This document shows, one piece after another, positions 52,506 to 61,833 of a stretch of DNA of 64,000 nucleotides (its first letter is position 1; each line of letters begins with the position of its first letter). The stretch is from Halobacillus naozhouensis (GTDB lineage Bacteria; Bacillota; Bacilli; Bacillales; Halobacillaceae): the NCBI RefSeq assembly GCF_029714185.1, contig NZ_CP121671.1, positions 1,984,001 to 2,048,000 on the forward strand, given 5' to 3'. The translations under genes were made by a program, and so were the position numbers. Below the pieces are notes generated by a model. That model searched no databases. It was not told where the DNA came from and saw only the letters and a list, made by a program, of their open reading frames with translations.

Positions 52506-52649
52506 ACAAACATGTCCAATATTCGATAAAAATGTCCTGATTCTATTTATTTATTTCTTGAAAAGTGTTATATTAATTTCGAATATGATGTGTCGAACGT
52601 CAGATGTCAGATCTCTTACCTATAGGCAAATAGACTTGGAGTGAAGGTT

Positions 52650-53375
52650 ATGTCCATCAGGCAGGATACTCGCCATCTGTACTTACAGGTGATCGAGCAA
52701 ATAAAACGAGATATAGAAAACGGTATTTTTTTGGAAAAAGAAAAACTGCCTTCTGAATTTGAACTCTCCAAATCATTGGGGGTTTCAAGAGCTACTTTAA
52801 GGGAGGCCCTGAGAATTCTGGAAGAAGAAAGTATTGTAACCAGAAGACACGGGGTAGGTACTTTCGTAAATCCAAAACCTGTTTTCACTTCAGGCATTGA
52901 AGAGCTTGATAGTGTGACAGGAATGATCAGGAAATCCGGCATGACTCCGGGGTCGCAATATCTCTCAGCAGAACTAGTTGAGCCAACAGAGGATGACCGG
53001 GGGCGGTTTGCACCGGCCGTGTTACATAAATTAGCTAGGGTGGAACGAGTTCGAACAGCTGATCAGCAGCCAGTCGTTTACTGTACAGACAGGATTCCAG
53101 AAGGGCTTATTCCCCTTGAACAGGTTAGAGAAGCAGACTCCCTATTCGGAATCTTAGAGAGATATACAGGTAAAACCATCAGTTATGCTGTCACCCACAT
53201 TGAGCCAATCGGCTACCATGAAAAGATCTCACCGATATTAAACAGTGAACCTGATCAAGCTTTATTATTATTAAAGCAGATGCACTATACGAAAGATGAT
53301 GAGCCTGTTTTACTTTCGTCCAATTATTTCAGAGCAGATAAGTTTAGTTTTCACGTACTGCGTAAAAGGGTGTAA
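52650..53375 (+). CDS. ymfC: GntR-family transcriptional regulator (YmfC, HutC/UTRA type)
   Basis: N-terminal winged helix (LYLQVIEQIKRDIENG, LPSEFELSKSLGVSRATLREAL, quoted part LGVSRATLREALRILEEE; about residues 10-70) and a C-terminal UTRA ligand-binding domain with VVYCTDRIP. It is 241 residues. ATG 52650 has GGAGTGAAGG upstream; the in-frame GTG at 52641 is in that site. Its position beside the BMP-type importer suggests it may sense nucleosides or amino sugars, but this is inference. Confidence 0.88.
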   Translation: MSIRQDTRHLYLQVIEQIKRDIENGIFLEKEKLPSEFELSKSLGVSRATLREALRILEEESIVTRRHGVGTFVNPKPVFTSGIEELDSVTGMIRKSGMTPGSQYLSAELVEPTEDDRGRFAPAVLHKLARVERVRTADQQPVVYCTDRIPEGLIPLEQVREADSLFGILERYTGKTISYAVTHIEPIGYHEKISPILNSEPDQALLLLKQMHYTKDDEPVLLSSNYFRADKFSFHVLRKRV

Positions 53376-53456
53376 GGGTTTTCAATAGTATGACATATTA
53401 AAAATTTCGAGGAGGTGAGGCAGCCTACTGAGAGGAGGCTAAAAATTTTTTGTTTG

Positions 53457-53471
53457 AATTTTCACAATAAT
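53457..53471 (+). promoter_or_regulatory. CodY-like box upstream of the BMP lipoprotein gene
   Basis: AATTTTCACAATAAT matches 12 of 15 positions of the CodY consensus (AATTTTCWGAAAATT), 20 bp before the lipoprotein ATG. The orthologous B. subtilis nup genes are CodY targets, which makes the site plausible. Confidence 0.4.
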
Positions 53472-53491
53472 TAACAAATTAGGGGGTATTC

Positions 53492-54595
53492 ATGTTGAAA
53501 AATCGTTTTCTACTCGTTTTCGCACTCTTATTGTCTTTAGGTTTAGTTCTTGCAGCTTGTGGAGGTTCATCGAACGAAGAGAGTTCAGGCGGAGAAGGTG
53601 GTGAGTCTGCTGAAGGAGGCGGCTCAGACTTTTCTGTAGCCATGGTAACAGATATTGGCGGGGTTGATGACAAATCATTTAACCAGTCAGCATGGGAAGG
53701 ATTACAGGCATTTGGAGAAGAGCAAGGTCTTGAAGAAGGAAAAGGCTTTGATTATGCTCAATCCGAAAGTGATGCCGACTATACAACAAACTTAAACCGT
53801 CTTGTACGTCAAAAGTATGACCTTATCTTTGGAATTGGCTATCTACTGCAGCCTGCCATTGAGGAAGTAGCCGGTCAATATCCGGAAACGAACTTTGCGA
53901 TCGTTGATGCTGTAGCTGAGGGTGATAACATTGCGAGTATTACCTTCAAGGAGCATCAAGGTTCTTTCCTGGCGGGTGTTGCAGCAGCCAAGAAAACAAA
54001 GTCTAACAAAATTGGTTTCGTAGGTGGCGTAGATGGAGATTTAATCAATAAATTTGAAGCTGGCTATGAAGCAGGCGCTAAATCTGTTAACCCTGATATC
54101 GAAGTAGATGTTCAGTATGCAGAGAGTTTCGCGGCAGCAGATAAAGGAAAATTGATTGCAGCGAATATGTATTCTAAAGGAATCGATGTGATCTATCATG
54201 CGTCCGGCGCAACTGGTAATGGTGTTTTCGCACAAGCGAAAGATATTAAGAAAAACAACCCTGAAAAAGATGTTTGGGTAATTGGTGTTGACCGCGACCA
54301 ATATGAAGAAGGGCAAATTGGGGAAAACAATGTAACCCTTACTTCTATGGTTAAGCGTGTAGACATCGCTGTTCAAGACGTATCTACACAAGCTATGAAC
54401 GGTGAATTCCCTGGCGGAGAAGTTTTAGAATATGGTTTAGAAGATGATGCCATCAGCATCGCTCGTACCAATAAAGAAGCCCTTACAGAGGAGATCGTTA
54501 AGGCAATCGAAGAGTGGAAAAGTAAGATTGTTAACGGTGAAGTAGAAGTACCGAGTACCCGTGAAGAATTAAAGACATATGTAGAAGGACTATAG
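53492..54595 (+). CDS. nupN: BMP-family nucleoside-binding lipoprotein
   Basis: Solute-binding lipoprotein of a purine-nucleoside-type ABC importer (PnrA/NupN family). A lipoprotein signal peptide ends in LVLAACGG (Cys at about residue 23), then a Ser/Gly/Glu-rich spacer, then the binding domain: VAMVTDIGGVDDKSFNQSAW, QSESDADYTTNLNRLV, KTNKIGF-like SNKIGFVGGVDGD and VIGVDRDQYEEGQ. GGGGGTATTC precedes the ATG. The symbol follows B. subtilis guanosine importer homology; the substrate is inferred from the family. Confidence 0.9.
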   Translation: MLKNRFLLVFALLLSLGLVLAACGGSSNEESSGGEGGESAEGGGSDFSVAMVTDIGGVDDKSFNQSAWEGLQAFGEEQGLEEGKGFDYAQSESDADYTTNLNRLVRQKYDLIFGIGYLLQPAIEEVAGQYPETNFAIVDAVAEGDNIASITFKEHQGSFLAGVAAAKKTKSNKIGFVGGVDGDLINKFEAGYEAGAKSVNPDIEVDVQYAESFAAADKGKLIAANMYSKGIDVIYHASGATGNGVFAQAKDIKKNNPEKDVWVIGVDRDQYEEGQIGENNVTLTSMVKRVDIAVQDVSTQAMNGEFPGGEVLEYGLEDDAISIARTNKEALTEEIVKAIEEWKSKIVNGEVEVPSTREELKTYVEGL

Positions 54596-54641
54596 GTTCC
54601 GGACTTAAAATTATATATTTTCTTTCTATTTTAGAAAGATT

Positions 54642-54676
54642 GGCTCTTGGGTTGATGGAACATCAATCCAAGAGTC
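54642..54676 (+). promoter_or_regulatory. Long hairpin downstream of nupN
   Basis: GGCTCTTGGGTTGATG (54642-54657) pairs with CATCAATCCAAGAGTC (54661-54676) around GAA, with two G-U pairs. No T-run follows. It probably protects the upstream mRNA end or cooperates with the terminator just after it. Confidence 0.6.
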
Positions 54677-54686
54677 GAATATGTGG

Positions 54687-54738
54687 AAATCATCAAGTGA
54701 AGAGTATGTTCCGGCCCTCTTCATTTGATGATTTTTTT
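54687..54738 (+). terminator. Terminator between nupN and the ABC ATPase gene
   Basis: AAATCATCAA-TGAAGAG (54687-54704) pairs with CTCTTCA-TTGATGATTT (54717-54734) with one mismatch, followed by a T-run. Partial termination would keep the binding protein in excess over the transporter. Confidence 0.88.
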
Positions 54739-54793
54739 CAAGACTAAATGACCTGGGGATTAGATTAATAGAGAAAAGAAGTGGGGGAGAAAC

Positions 54794-56320
54794 ATGGAGT
54801 ACGTGATAGAGATGCTCGATATTCGTAAGGAGTTTCCTGGAGTAGTAGCGAACGATAAGATTAACCTCCAAGTGAAAAAAGGTGAAATACATGCTTTGCT
54901 TGGTGAGAATGGTGCAGGAAAATCTACATTGATGAACGTTCTATTTGGCCTCTACCAGCCGGAAAGAGGCGAAATTCGTGTTAAAGGCGAGAAAGTTCAT
55001 ATTACAGATCCTAATATTGCTAACGGTCTAGGGATTGGAATGGTTCACCAGCATTTTATGTTAGTCGATACGTTTACAGTTACTGAAAATATTGTGCTTG
55101 GAAGTGAACCGCGTAAGGGAGCTTCCGTTAATATTAAAAAGGCGGAACAACAAGTTAAAGAACTATCTGAACGCTACGGTTTGAATGTCGATCCTAAAGC
55201 TAAAATTCGTGATATTTCTGTAGGAATGCAGCAGCGTGTAGAAATTTTGAAAACGCTTTACCGAGGAGCGGAGATTCTAATCCTTGATGAGCCTACTGCT
55301 GTGCTCACCCCTCAGGAAATTAACGAACTCATCGCTATTATGAATAGTTTAGTAGCTGAAGGTAAATCGATTATTTTAATCACTCATAAACTAAAAGAAA
55401 TTATGGAAGTTTGTGATCGCTGTACGGTAATTAGAAAAGGGGAAGGAATAGGTACTGTTGAGGTGAAAGATACGAACCCGACCGATCTGGCTTCTTTAAT
55501 GGTCGGTCGTGAAGTGAGCTTCACAACTGAAAAAACGAAAGCAACTCCTAAGGAAACGTATTTATCTGTTAAAGACTTATATGTCAAGGACGTCCGCGGC
55601 GTTGAGATGGTTAAAGGCTTAAATCTTACTGTGAGGGCTGGCGAAATCGTAGGGATTGCCGGGGTAGACGGTAATGGCCAATCCGAATTAATTGAGGCGA
55701 TTACTGGTCTCCGTAAAAGTACATCGGGTGAAATTAAATTGCATGACAAAGTAATCAGCAATTTAACACCACGAAAAGTCACTCAATCTGGGATTTCCCA
55801 TATTCCTCAAGACCGCCATAAGTTTGGCCTCATACTGGACTTTCCAATCGGTGAGAACATGGTGCTGCAAACCTACTATCAGGAACCTTTTTCTAAAAAA
55901 GGTGTTATGAATTATAAAAATATCTATCAGAAGGCGCAATCACTTATTGAAGAATATGACGTGCGGACACCAGATGAGCACACGAAAGCACGCGCCCTCT
56001 CTGGCGGTAACCAGCAAAAGGCGATCATCGGCCGTGAAGTCGATCGATCACCTGATTTAATTATTGCGGCTCAACCGACGCGAGGTTTGGATGTAGGAGC
56101 CATTGAATTTATTCATAAGAAATTAATTGAAGAACGAGACAAAGGCAGAGCGGTGCTGCTCCTATCCTTCGAACTGGATGAAATCATGAACTTAAGTGAT
56201 CGTATCGCAGTCATGTTTGATGGACAGGTTGTGGCTGAAGTGGAACCTGAAGAAACCGATGAACAGCAGCTCGGTCTTTTAATGGCAGGAAATGCATTAA
56301 AGAAAGCAGGTGCTGAGTAG
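54794..56320 (+). CDS. nupO: Nucleoside ABC transporter, double ATPase subunit
   Basis: Fused two-ATPase subunit of 508 residues like NupO and sugar MglA-type proteins. First half: Walker A GENGAGKSTLMN (about 37-48), signature ISVGMQQRVEIL, Walker B LILDEPTAVLTP. Second half: degenerate Walker A GVDGNGQSELIEA, signature ALSGGNQQKAI, and AAQPTRGLDVGAIEF. GTGGGGGAGAAAC precedes the ATG. The permease gene starts right after its stop. Confidence 0.93.
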   Translation: MEYVIEMLDIRKEFPGVVANDKINLQVKKGEIHALLGENGAGKSTLMNVLFGLYQPERGEIRVKGEKVHITDPNIANGLGIGMVHQHFMLVDTFTVTENIVLGSEPRKGASVNIKKAEQQVKELSERYGLNVDPKAKIRDISVGMQQRVEILKTLYRGAEILILDEPTAVLTPQEINELIAIMNSLVAEGKSIILITHKLKEIMEVCDRCTVIRKGEGIGTVEVKDTNPTDLASLMVGREVSFTTEKTKATPKETYLSVKDLYVKDVRGVEMVKGLNLTVRAGEIVGIAGVDGNGQSELIEAITGLRKSTSGEIKLHDKVISNLTPRKVTQSGISHIPQDRHKFGLILDFPIGENMVLQTYYQEPFSKKGVMNYKNIYQKAQSLIEEYDVRTPDEHTKARALSGGNQQKAIIGREVDRSPDLIIAAQPTRGLDVGAIEFIHKKLIEERDKGRAVLLLSFELDEIMNLSDRIAVMFDGQVVAEVEPEETDEQQLGLLMAGNALKKAGAE

Positions 56321-57367
56321 ATGTTTTCGAATCGGACCATGAATATTTTAATACCGATCATTTCGGTTCTCTTAGGCTTGCTCTCTGGAGCAATCATCAT
56401 GCTTTTCTTCGGATATAACCCGATTAAAGGTTATGCGGCTCTTTGGAACGGTGCATTTGGTGATGCCTACTTTTTTGGTGAAACGTTGAGACAAGTCACC
56501 CCCTATATTCTTTCAGGACTTGCTGTTGCCTTCGCCTTGAGGACAGGTTTATTAAATATTGGGGTGGAAGGTCAAGTGTTTGTCGGCTGGCTTGCGTCTG
56601 TTTGGGTAGGGGTAGCTTTTGAACTTCCAGCCATTATCCACTTGCCGTTAGCCATTTTTGCTGCAGCGTTAGCAGGCGCATTCTGGGGTTTTATCCCAGG
56701 GATTTTAAAAGCGAAGCTCGGTGTTCACGAAGTTATCGTAACCATCATGATGAACTATATTGCTTTGTACGTTACCAACGAAATCGTTCGGAATGTCATC
56801 ACAGATGGGGAAGATAAAACAGAGCGAATTGCTGAGACAGCTTCACTCGCTTCCCCATGGCTTGCTGAGATCACTTATTATTCCCGGCTTCACTACGGGC
56901 TGCTCATTGCTTTGTTTGTCGCTTTTATTATGTGGTTCCTTTTAAATAAAACAACGACAGGCTTCGAATTGCGTGCTGTCGGTTATAACCAGCATGCCTC
57001 ACAGTATGCAGGGATGAATGTCAGCAGAAATATTGTGTTAGCTATGGTTATTTCTGGTGCTTTTGCAGGCCTTGCCGGAGCGATGGAAGGTCTAGGCACG
57101 TTTGGGTATCTTTCAGTAAAATCAGGCTTCACCAATATCGGATTCGACGGAATTGCTGTTGCTTTACTGGGGGCCAACACTGCATTAGGAGTCGTATTAG
57201 CTGCCTTCTTATTCGGTACCTTGAAAATCGGGGCCTTGAATATGCCTACAGCATCAGGTGTTCCAACAGAGCTTGTGGAAATCGTCATTGCTTTAATAAT
57301 CTTTTTTGTGGCATCAAGCTATATGATTCGTTGGATCATTTTACGATTTAAGAAGGAGGGGAAATAA
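56321..57367 (+). CDS. nupP: Nucleoside ABC transporter permease 1
   Basis: Polytopic permease of 348 residues with about eight to nine membrane helices and the BPD_transp_2 pattern LRTGLLNIGVEGQVFVG, GVHEVIVTIMMNYIALY and a late ISGAFAGLAGAMEGLGTFGY. It starts immediately after the ATPase stop; permease 2 starts immediately after its own stop. Together they form the membrane channel. Confidence 0.93.
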   Translation: MFSNRTMNILIPIISVLLGLLSGAIIMLFFGYNPIKGYAALWNGAFGDAYFFGETLRQVTPYILSGLAVAFALRTGLLNIGVEGQVFVGWLASVWVGVAFELPAIIHLPLAIFAAALAGAFWGFIPGILKAKLGVHEVIVTIMMNYIALYVTNEIVRNVITDGEDKTERIAETASLASPWLAEITYYSRLHYGLLIALFVAFIMWFLLNKTTTGFELRAVGYNQHASQYAGMNVSRNIVLAMVISGAFAGLAGAMEGLGTFGYLSVKSGFTNIGFDGIAVALLGANTALGVVLAAFLFGTLKIGALNMPTASGVPTELVEIVIALIIFFVASSYMIRWIILRFKKEGK

Positions 57368-58327
57368 ATGAGCTTTTTTGAAATATTGCAATCGATTATC
57401 CCGCAAGCTGTCTTCTTTGCGGCCCCTCTTATCTTTACAGCTTTAGGCGGGGTATTCAGTGAACGATCAGGAATCATTAACATTGGTCTCGAAGGATTAA
57501 TGGTGATGGGAGCATTTGTCGGAATCGCGTTTAATCTGGCATTTGTCGATGTGTTCGGAAACTGGACCCCGTGGGTATCGATTCTGGTCGCGATGGTCGT
57601 CTCAGCTATTTTCGCGCTTGCTCATGCTGTAGCCTCGATTACGTTTAGAGCAGACCAGGTAGTTAGTGGTGTAGCGATTAACTTTCTTGCCTTAGGTATC
57701 GGTCTGTTTTTGACGAAGCAATGGTATGGAAAGGGACAGACTGATATGGTTGAACGTCCTTTTTATACAACTGATATCCCTGTGCTAAGTAAAATCCCGA
57801 TCATTGGCGATTTGTTTTTCTCGGGCATGTATTTAACGTCTTATTTTGCTATCCTATTAGCATTTGTCGCCTGGTACATTCTATTTAAAACCCCATTTGG
57901 TTTACGATTACGGTCTGTAGGGGAACATCCGATGGCGGCTGATACAAATGGAATTAATGTATATGCCATGCGATATGTTGCGGTTATGATCTCTGGTGCC
58001 CTCGGGGGTCTCGGCGGGTCAGTGTTCGCTTTAACCATTGCATTGAACTTTTCCCATGCTACCATTGTCGGACAAGGTTTCATGTCTCTGGCAGCCGTTA
58101 TTTTTGGAAAATGGCATCCACTTGGAGCCCTTGGTGCTGCGTTATTCTTCGGGTTCGCCCAGAGCTTAAGTATCGTAGGATCTGGTATCCCATTATTAAG
58201 TGAAGTACCGCAGATCTTCTTGCTGATTGCACCGTATGTCTTGACAATTCTCGCTTTAGCCGGTTTCATTGGCAGGGCAGAGGCACCTAAAGCTTTAGGG
58301 GAATCCTATATTAAAGGAAATCGCTAA
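57368..58327 (+). CDS. nupQ: Nucleoside ABC transporter permease 2
   Basis: Second permease, 319 residues, same family: GVFSERSGIINIGLEGLMVMG near the start (quoted in part: RSGIINIGLEGLMVMG), DQVVSGVAINFLALG and GALGGLGGSVFALTIALNF. About eight helices. GAAGGAGGGGAAATAA before the ATG. A terminator ends the operon. Confidence 0.93.
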   Translation: MSFFEILQSIIPQAVFFAAPLIFTALGGVFSERSGIINIGLEGLMVMGAFVGIAFNLAFVDVFGNWTPWVSILVAMVVSAIFALAHAVASITFRADQVVSGVAINFLALGIGLFLTKQWYGKGQTDMVERPFYTTDIPVLSKIPIIGDLFFSGMYLTSYFAILLAFVAWYILFKTPFGLRLRSVGEHPMAADTNGINVYAMRYVAVMISGALGGLGGSVFALTIALNFSHATIVGQGFMSLAAVIFGKWHPLGALGAALFFGFAQSLSIVGSGIPLLSEVPQIFLLIAPYVLTILALAGFIGRAEAPKALGESYIKGNR

Positions 58328-58333
58328 TTTATT

Positions 58334-58366
58334 TGCCCGGTACGATCGTGCCGGGCTTTAATTTTT
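58334..58366 (+). terminator. Rho-independent terminator after nupQ
   Basis: GCCCGGTAC (58334-58342) pairs with GTGCCGGGC (58347-58355) around GATC with one G-U pair, followed by TTTAATTTTTT. Confidence 0.9.
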
Positions 58367-58469
58367 TACTTTTTCAATTATTTATCTTAGCATTAGAGTT
58401 GACCTCATATGGATGAATACATGGAAGTACGTTCATAATAGAAAAGAAATGATGAGGAGGATGTTAGAA

Positions 58470-59756
58470 ATGAAAATTACCAAAGAAACAGTACGGGATA
58501 AGCAAGGGTACAGACTACATATTCTACCAACTACGAAGTATAAAACGGTTTCTATTGTTGCCAAGTTTAAGGCACCGCTTAAAAGAGAAGGAATCACAGA
58601 ACGGGCGCTGCTTCCTCATGTTCTGCATAAGGCTACCAACAACCATCCTAACGTTAGGTTGCTGCAATCTGCTTTGGAAGATCTCTATGGAACAGGATTT
58701 TCTAGCGATGGCTCCAAAAAAGGGGAAAATCACGTGCTTTCCTTTCGAATGGAAGTCGTTAATGAATCTTATTTAAATGAAAGTGAACCGATATTGGAAA
58801 AAGCATTAAACATATTCCATGATGTTTTATTTAACCCTAAAGTCGTAGACAACGGCTTTGACGAGGCAATTGTAAAAAGAGAAAAACAAACTCTTGAGCA
58901 AAAAATTACTTCCATTAAAGACGATAAAATGAGCTATGCCAACCTTCGTCTAATCGACAATATGTGTGAAGAGGAGCCATATTCATTACATGTTCATGGC
59001 TATTTAGAGGATTTAAAGAAGATTACCGCAAAGTCTTTGTATGAACATTACCTTGGTATGATTGAAAATGATGTATTGGATGTGTATGTCATTGGAGGGG
59101 TAGATGAAGCAGGAATTGAAGCACTATCAGACCAAACGTTTACCCGTGTCAACAGTGACAATCAAGGGGAGCACCTAGAGTCAGAACCATTTCATCCAAC
59201 GGAATCTAAAGAAATTGTCGAGCGGGAAGAAGTCAATCAGGGCAAGCTACACATCGGCTATCGTACACACATCAAATTTGGCGACGACGATTATTATGCC
59301 TTGCAGATTTTCAATGGCTTATTCGGTGGTTTTCCTAGTTCTAAGCTGTTTATGAATGTAAGGGAAAAACACAGTCTGGCATATTATGCAGCTTCCCGAT
59401 TCGAAAGCCACAAGGGGCTGCTCCTCGTCTTCAGCGGAGTTGACCCGAAAGATTATAACCAGGCGAAATCAATTATTTTAGATCAAATGGAAGCGATGAA
59501 ACAAGGTGATTTCTCAGACGAACAAGTAACCGATGCAAAAGAACAAGTTGTGAATCAACTACAGGAAACGATGGATAATGCGAACGGTTTAATTGAGGTC
59601 CTGTATCATCAAATGCTTTCTGGCTCTACTATCCAGTCAGAAGAACTTATGGAAAACATTCGCAATGTGACGAAAGAAGATGTGGTGAAGGTCGCGGAAA
59701 AAATAGAACTTGATACGATTTACTTTTTAACAAGTCAAGAGGGAGGGGACGAATAA
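58470..59756 (+). CDS. ymfF: M16 peptidase-like protein YmfF, probably non-catalytic
   Basis: A 428-residue M16 fold without the zinc motif HxxEH: the matching place near residue 45-55 reads LLPHVLHKATNN. It probably pairs with the intact YmfH, as M16B proteases often combine an active and an inactive subunit. A later NGLFGGFPSSKLFMNVREKHSLAYYA segment (in part) matches the C-terminal M16 domain. ATG 58470 has GAGGAGG 9 nt upstream; earlier in-frame Met codons lie in or before that site. It overlaps ymfH. Confidence 0.9.
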   Translation: MKITKETVRDKQGYRLHILPTTKYKTVSIVAKFKAPLKREGITERALLPHVLHKATNNHPNVRLLQSALEDLYGTGFSSDGSKKGENHVLSFRMEVVNESYLNESEPILEKALNIFHDVLFNPKVVDNGFDEAIVKREKQTLEQKITSIKDDKMSYANLRLIDNMCEEEPYSLHVHGYLEDLKKITAKSLYEHYLGMIENDVLDVYVIGGVDEAGIEALSDQTFTRVNSDNQGEHLESEPFHPTESKEIVEREEVNQGKLHIGYRTHIKFGDDDYYALQIFNGLFGGFPSSKLFMNVREKHSLAYYAASRFESHKGLLLVFSGVDPKDYNQAKSIILDQMEAMKQGDFSDEQVTDAKEQVVNQLQETMDNANGLIEVLYHQMLSGSTIQSEELMENIRNVTKEDVVKVAEKIELDTIYFLTSQEGGDE

Positions 59757-61048
59757 TGGAAGCATTAACATATAAGCAGTTAAATGAGACCGTGTATTCA
59801 GAAACGATGGAAAATGGTTTACAAGTGTTTTTACTGGCCAAGCCTGAGATGGCCAAAACATTCGGCATTTTCACAACAAATTATGGATCCATTGATCAAA
59901 CCTTTACCCCAATTGGAAAAGAAGAGCAAGTGACAGTTCCAGAAGGGATTGCTCATTTTCTTGAACATAAGCTGTTTGAAAAAGAAGACCGTGATGTGTT
60001 TCAGGATTTCACGAAACAGGGAGCATCTGCTAACGCTTTTACGTCGTTTACTAAGACGGCATACTTGTTTTCTGCAACTAGTCAGATTGAAAAAAATGTA
60101 GAAACATTATTAGATTTCGTTCAGGACCCTTATTTTTCTAAGGAATCAGTTGAGAAAGAGAAAGGGATTATCGGTCAGGAAATTCGTATGTACGATGATC
60201 AGCCAGATTGGCGTTCTTTCTTTGGAACGATTCAAAGTCTTTATCACAAACACCCAGTCAGGGTAGACATTGCCGGCACGGTTGATTCGATTGAAGATAT
60301 TACGAAAGATGACCTTTATACGTGTTATGAAACGTTCTATCACCCTTCCAACATGGTGTTGTTTGTAGCCGGTAATATCGAACCGGAGAAGATGATGGAA
60401 CAAATTCGCAGCAACCAAAATCGGAAAGAATTTAAGGGAATACCAAAGATTGAACGTTTTTATCCGGAGGAACCAGCGGAAGTAGCTAAATCCGAAGCCT
60501 CTATTACCATGCCGGTTACGACAGCAAAAGCAATGATTGGTGTAAAAGAGGATGTATCGGCACTTGACGGCGCAGAACTTGTAAGGGCTGAACTGTTGTC
60601 TGGAATGATACTTGATTATTATTTCTCCAAAAGTGGAGAATTCTACGAACAGCTCTATAAAGAAGATTTAATTGATTCCAGCTTTCAATATGAAACCGAA
60701 TTAGATCGACAATTTGGCTTCACCATCCTTGGTGGAGATTCAAGAAAACCTGATGAGTTAGCGGCCCGAGTAAAAGAAATGCTTCACCAGCTCAAAGACA
60801 ACCATATTTCAGAGGAAGATTTTAAACGTATGAAACGTAAAAAAATCGGTCAATTCATGCGGGCCTTGAATTCAATGGAATTTATCGCTAATCAATTTAC
60901 GCATTACCATATGCTAGGTGTTGATTTGTTCGACGTCCTTCCAACCATTGAATCACTTACGACCAGCGATGCCGATCAGTACGTCGAGAATTGGATAAAA
61001 GAAGACAGCATTTCAGTCTTCCAGGTGAACCCACAGACCAATGCCTAA
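59756..61048 (+). CDS. ymfH: M16 zinc peptidase YmfH
   Basis: Active M16 subunit of 430 residues: zinc motif HFLEH (HxxEH) at about residues 64-68 in GIAHFLEHKLFEKEDRDVFQ, with the downstream catalytic Glu region EKEKGIIGQEIRMYDDQPDW (part). The start overlaps the ymfF stop by 1 bp and the stop overlaps ymfI by 8 bp. Physiological substrate unknown. Confidence 0.93.
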   Translation: MEALTYKQLNETVYSETMENGLQVFLLAKPEMAKTFGIFTTNYGSIDQTFTPIGKEEQVTVPEGIAHFLEHKLFEKEDRDVFQDFTKQGASANAFTSFTKTAYLFSATSQIEKNVETLLDFVQDPYFSKESVEKEKGIIGQEIRMYDDQPDWRSFFGTIQSLYHKHPVRVDIAGTVDSIEDITKDDLYTCYETFYHPSNMVLFVAGNIEPEKMMEQIRSNQNRKEFKGIPKIERFYPEEPAEVAKSEASITMPVTTAKAMIGVKEDVSALDGAELVRAELLSGMILDYYFSKSGEFYEQLYKEDLIDSSFQYETELDRQFGFTILGGDSRKPDELAARVKEMLHQLKDNHISEEDFKRMKRKKIGQFMRALNSMEFIANQFTHYHMLGVDLFDVLPTIESLTTSDADQYVENWIKEDSISVFQVNPQTNA

Positions 61049-61760
61049 GCGTTGTTTAATCATTGGAGCCAGCGGTGAGATCGGCATCCAGACCACAGAG
61101 TTATTGGCTGCTGAAGGATATGCCGTGGCGGTTCATTATCATAAAAATCAGCAACGGATAATGGAGCTGAAGCAGCGGATTTCGAGCCAGCAATGGTTGG
61201 GTGCTTACCAAGGAGATTTATCTACTGCCACCGGCCTTGATGCGTTAATCGGTAAGCTGCCCTTGGATTTTGACGCTATTGTGTTTGCCCAGGGTAATCA
61301 CTCTAACCACTTGCTTCAGGACATGAGTGCTTCTGAAATGGATAAGATGTATTTTGTCCACGTTAAATCAGTATGGCTCATCACCCACCACTTGCTTCCG
61401 TCAATGATTTCAAATAAGTCAGGAGAAATCGTCGTTGTGTCGTCAGTTTGGGGAGAAGAAGGCGCCAGTACCGAGGTGGTTTACAGCTCGGTGAAAGGGG
61501 CACAAATTAGTTTTGTAAAGGGATTAGCCAAGGAAACAGCTCCCAGTAATATTCGTGTGAATGCAGTGACCCCTGGGCTGATTGCAACCAAAATGAACGA
61601 CCACTTGGCAGCTGAAGACTTAGATTCATTAGAGAGTGAAATCCCGTTAGGCCGTTCAGGGATGGGCTCGGAAGTGGCGCAGGCGATCTTGTTTTTATTA
61701 AGTAAACGCTCAAGCTATATAACTGGTCATATTCTCCGTGTCAACGGCGGCTGGTATTAA
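61041..61760 (+). CDS. ymfI: SDR oxidoreductase YmfI (EF-P 5-aminopentanone reductase)
   Basis: Short-chain dehydrogenase of 239 residues. Cofactor motif IIGASGEIGIQT, the Asn of FAQGNHSNHLL, catalytic Ser-Tyr-Lys (VVSSVWGEEG ... YSSVKGA), and C-terminal AVTPGLIATKM and ITGHILRVNGGWY. In B. subtilis YmfI completes the 5-aminopentanol modification of elongation factor P. Older annotation as FabG-like 3-oxoacyl-ACP reductase is the alternative. It overlaps ymfH by 8 bp. Confidence 0.9.
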   Translation: MPKRCLIIGASGEIGIQTTELLAAEGYAVAVHYHKNQQRIMELKQRISSQQWLGAYQGDLSTATGLDALIGKLPLDFDAIVFAQGNHSNHLLQDMSASEMDKMYFVHVKSVWLITHHLLPSMISNKSGEIVVVSSVWGEEGASTEVVYSSVKGAQISFVKGLAKETAPSNIRVNAVTPGLIATKMNDHLAAEDLDSLESEIPLGRSGMGSEVAQAILFLLSKRSSYITGHILRVNGGWY

Positions 61761-61833
61761 AATAGTGATGTATAAAAACATTCTGGCTACCTCATACTAA
61801 TCATGAAAAACATTACAGTAGGAGGTAACATGA

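Noticed and set aside
52558..52590. SigA promoter for ymfC from TTGAAA (52558)
   Set aside because: TTGAAA is good, but the sequence 17 bp downstream (GAATAT) is weak and the better TATGAT is 20 bp away.
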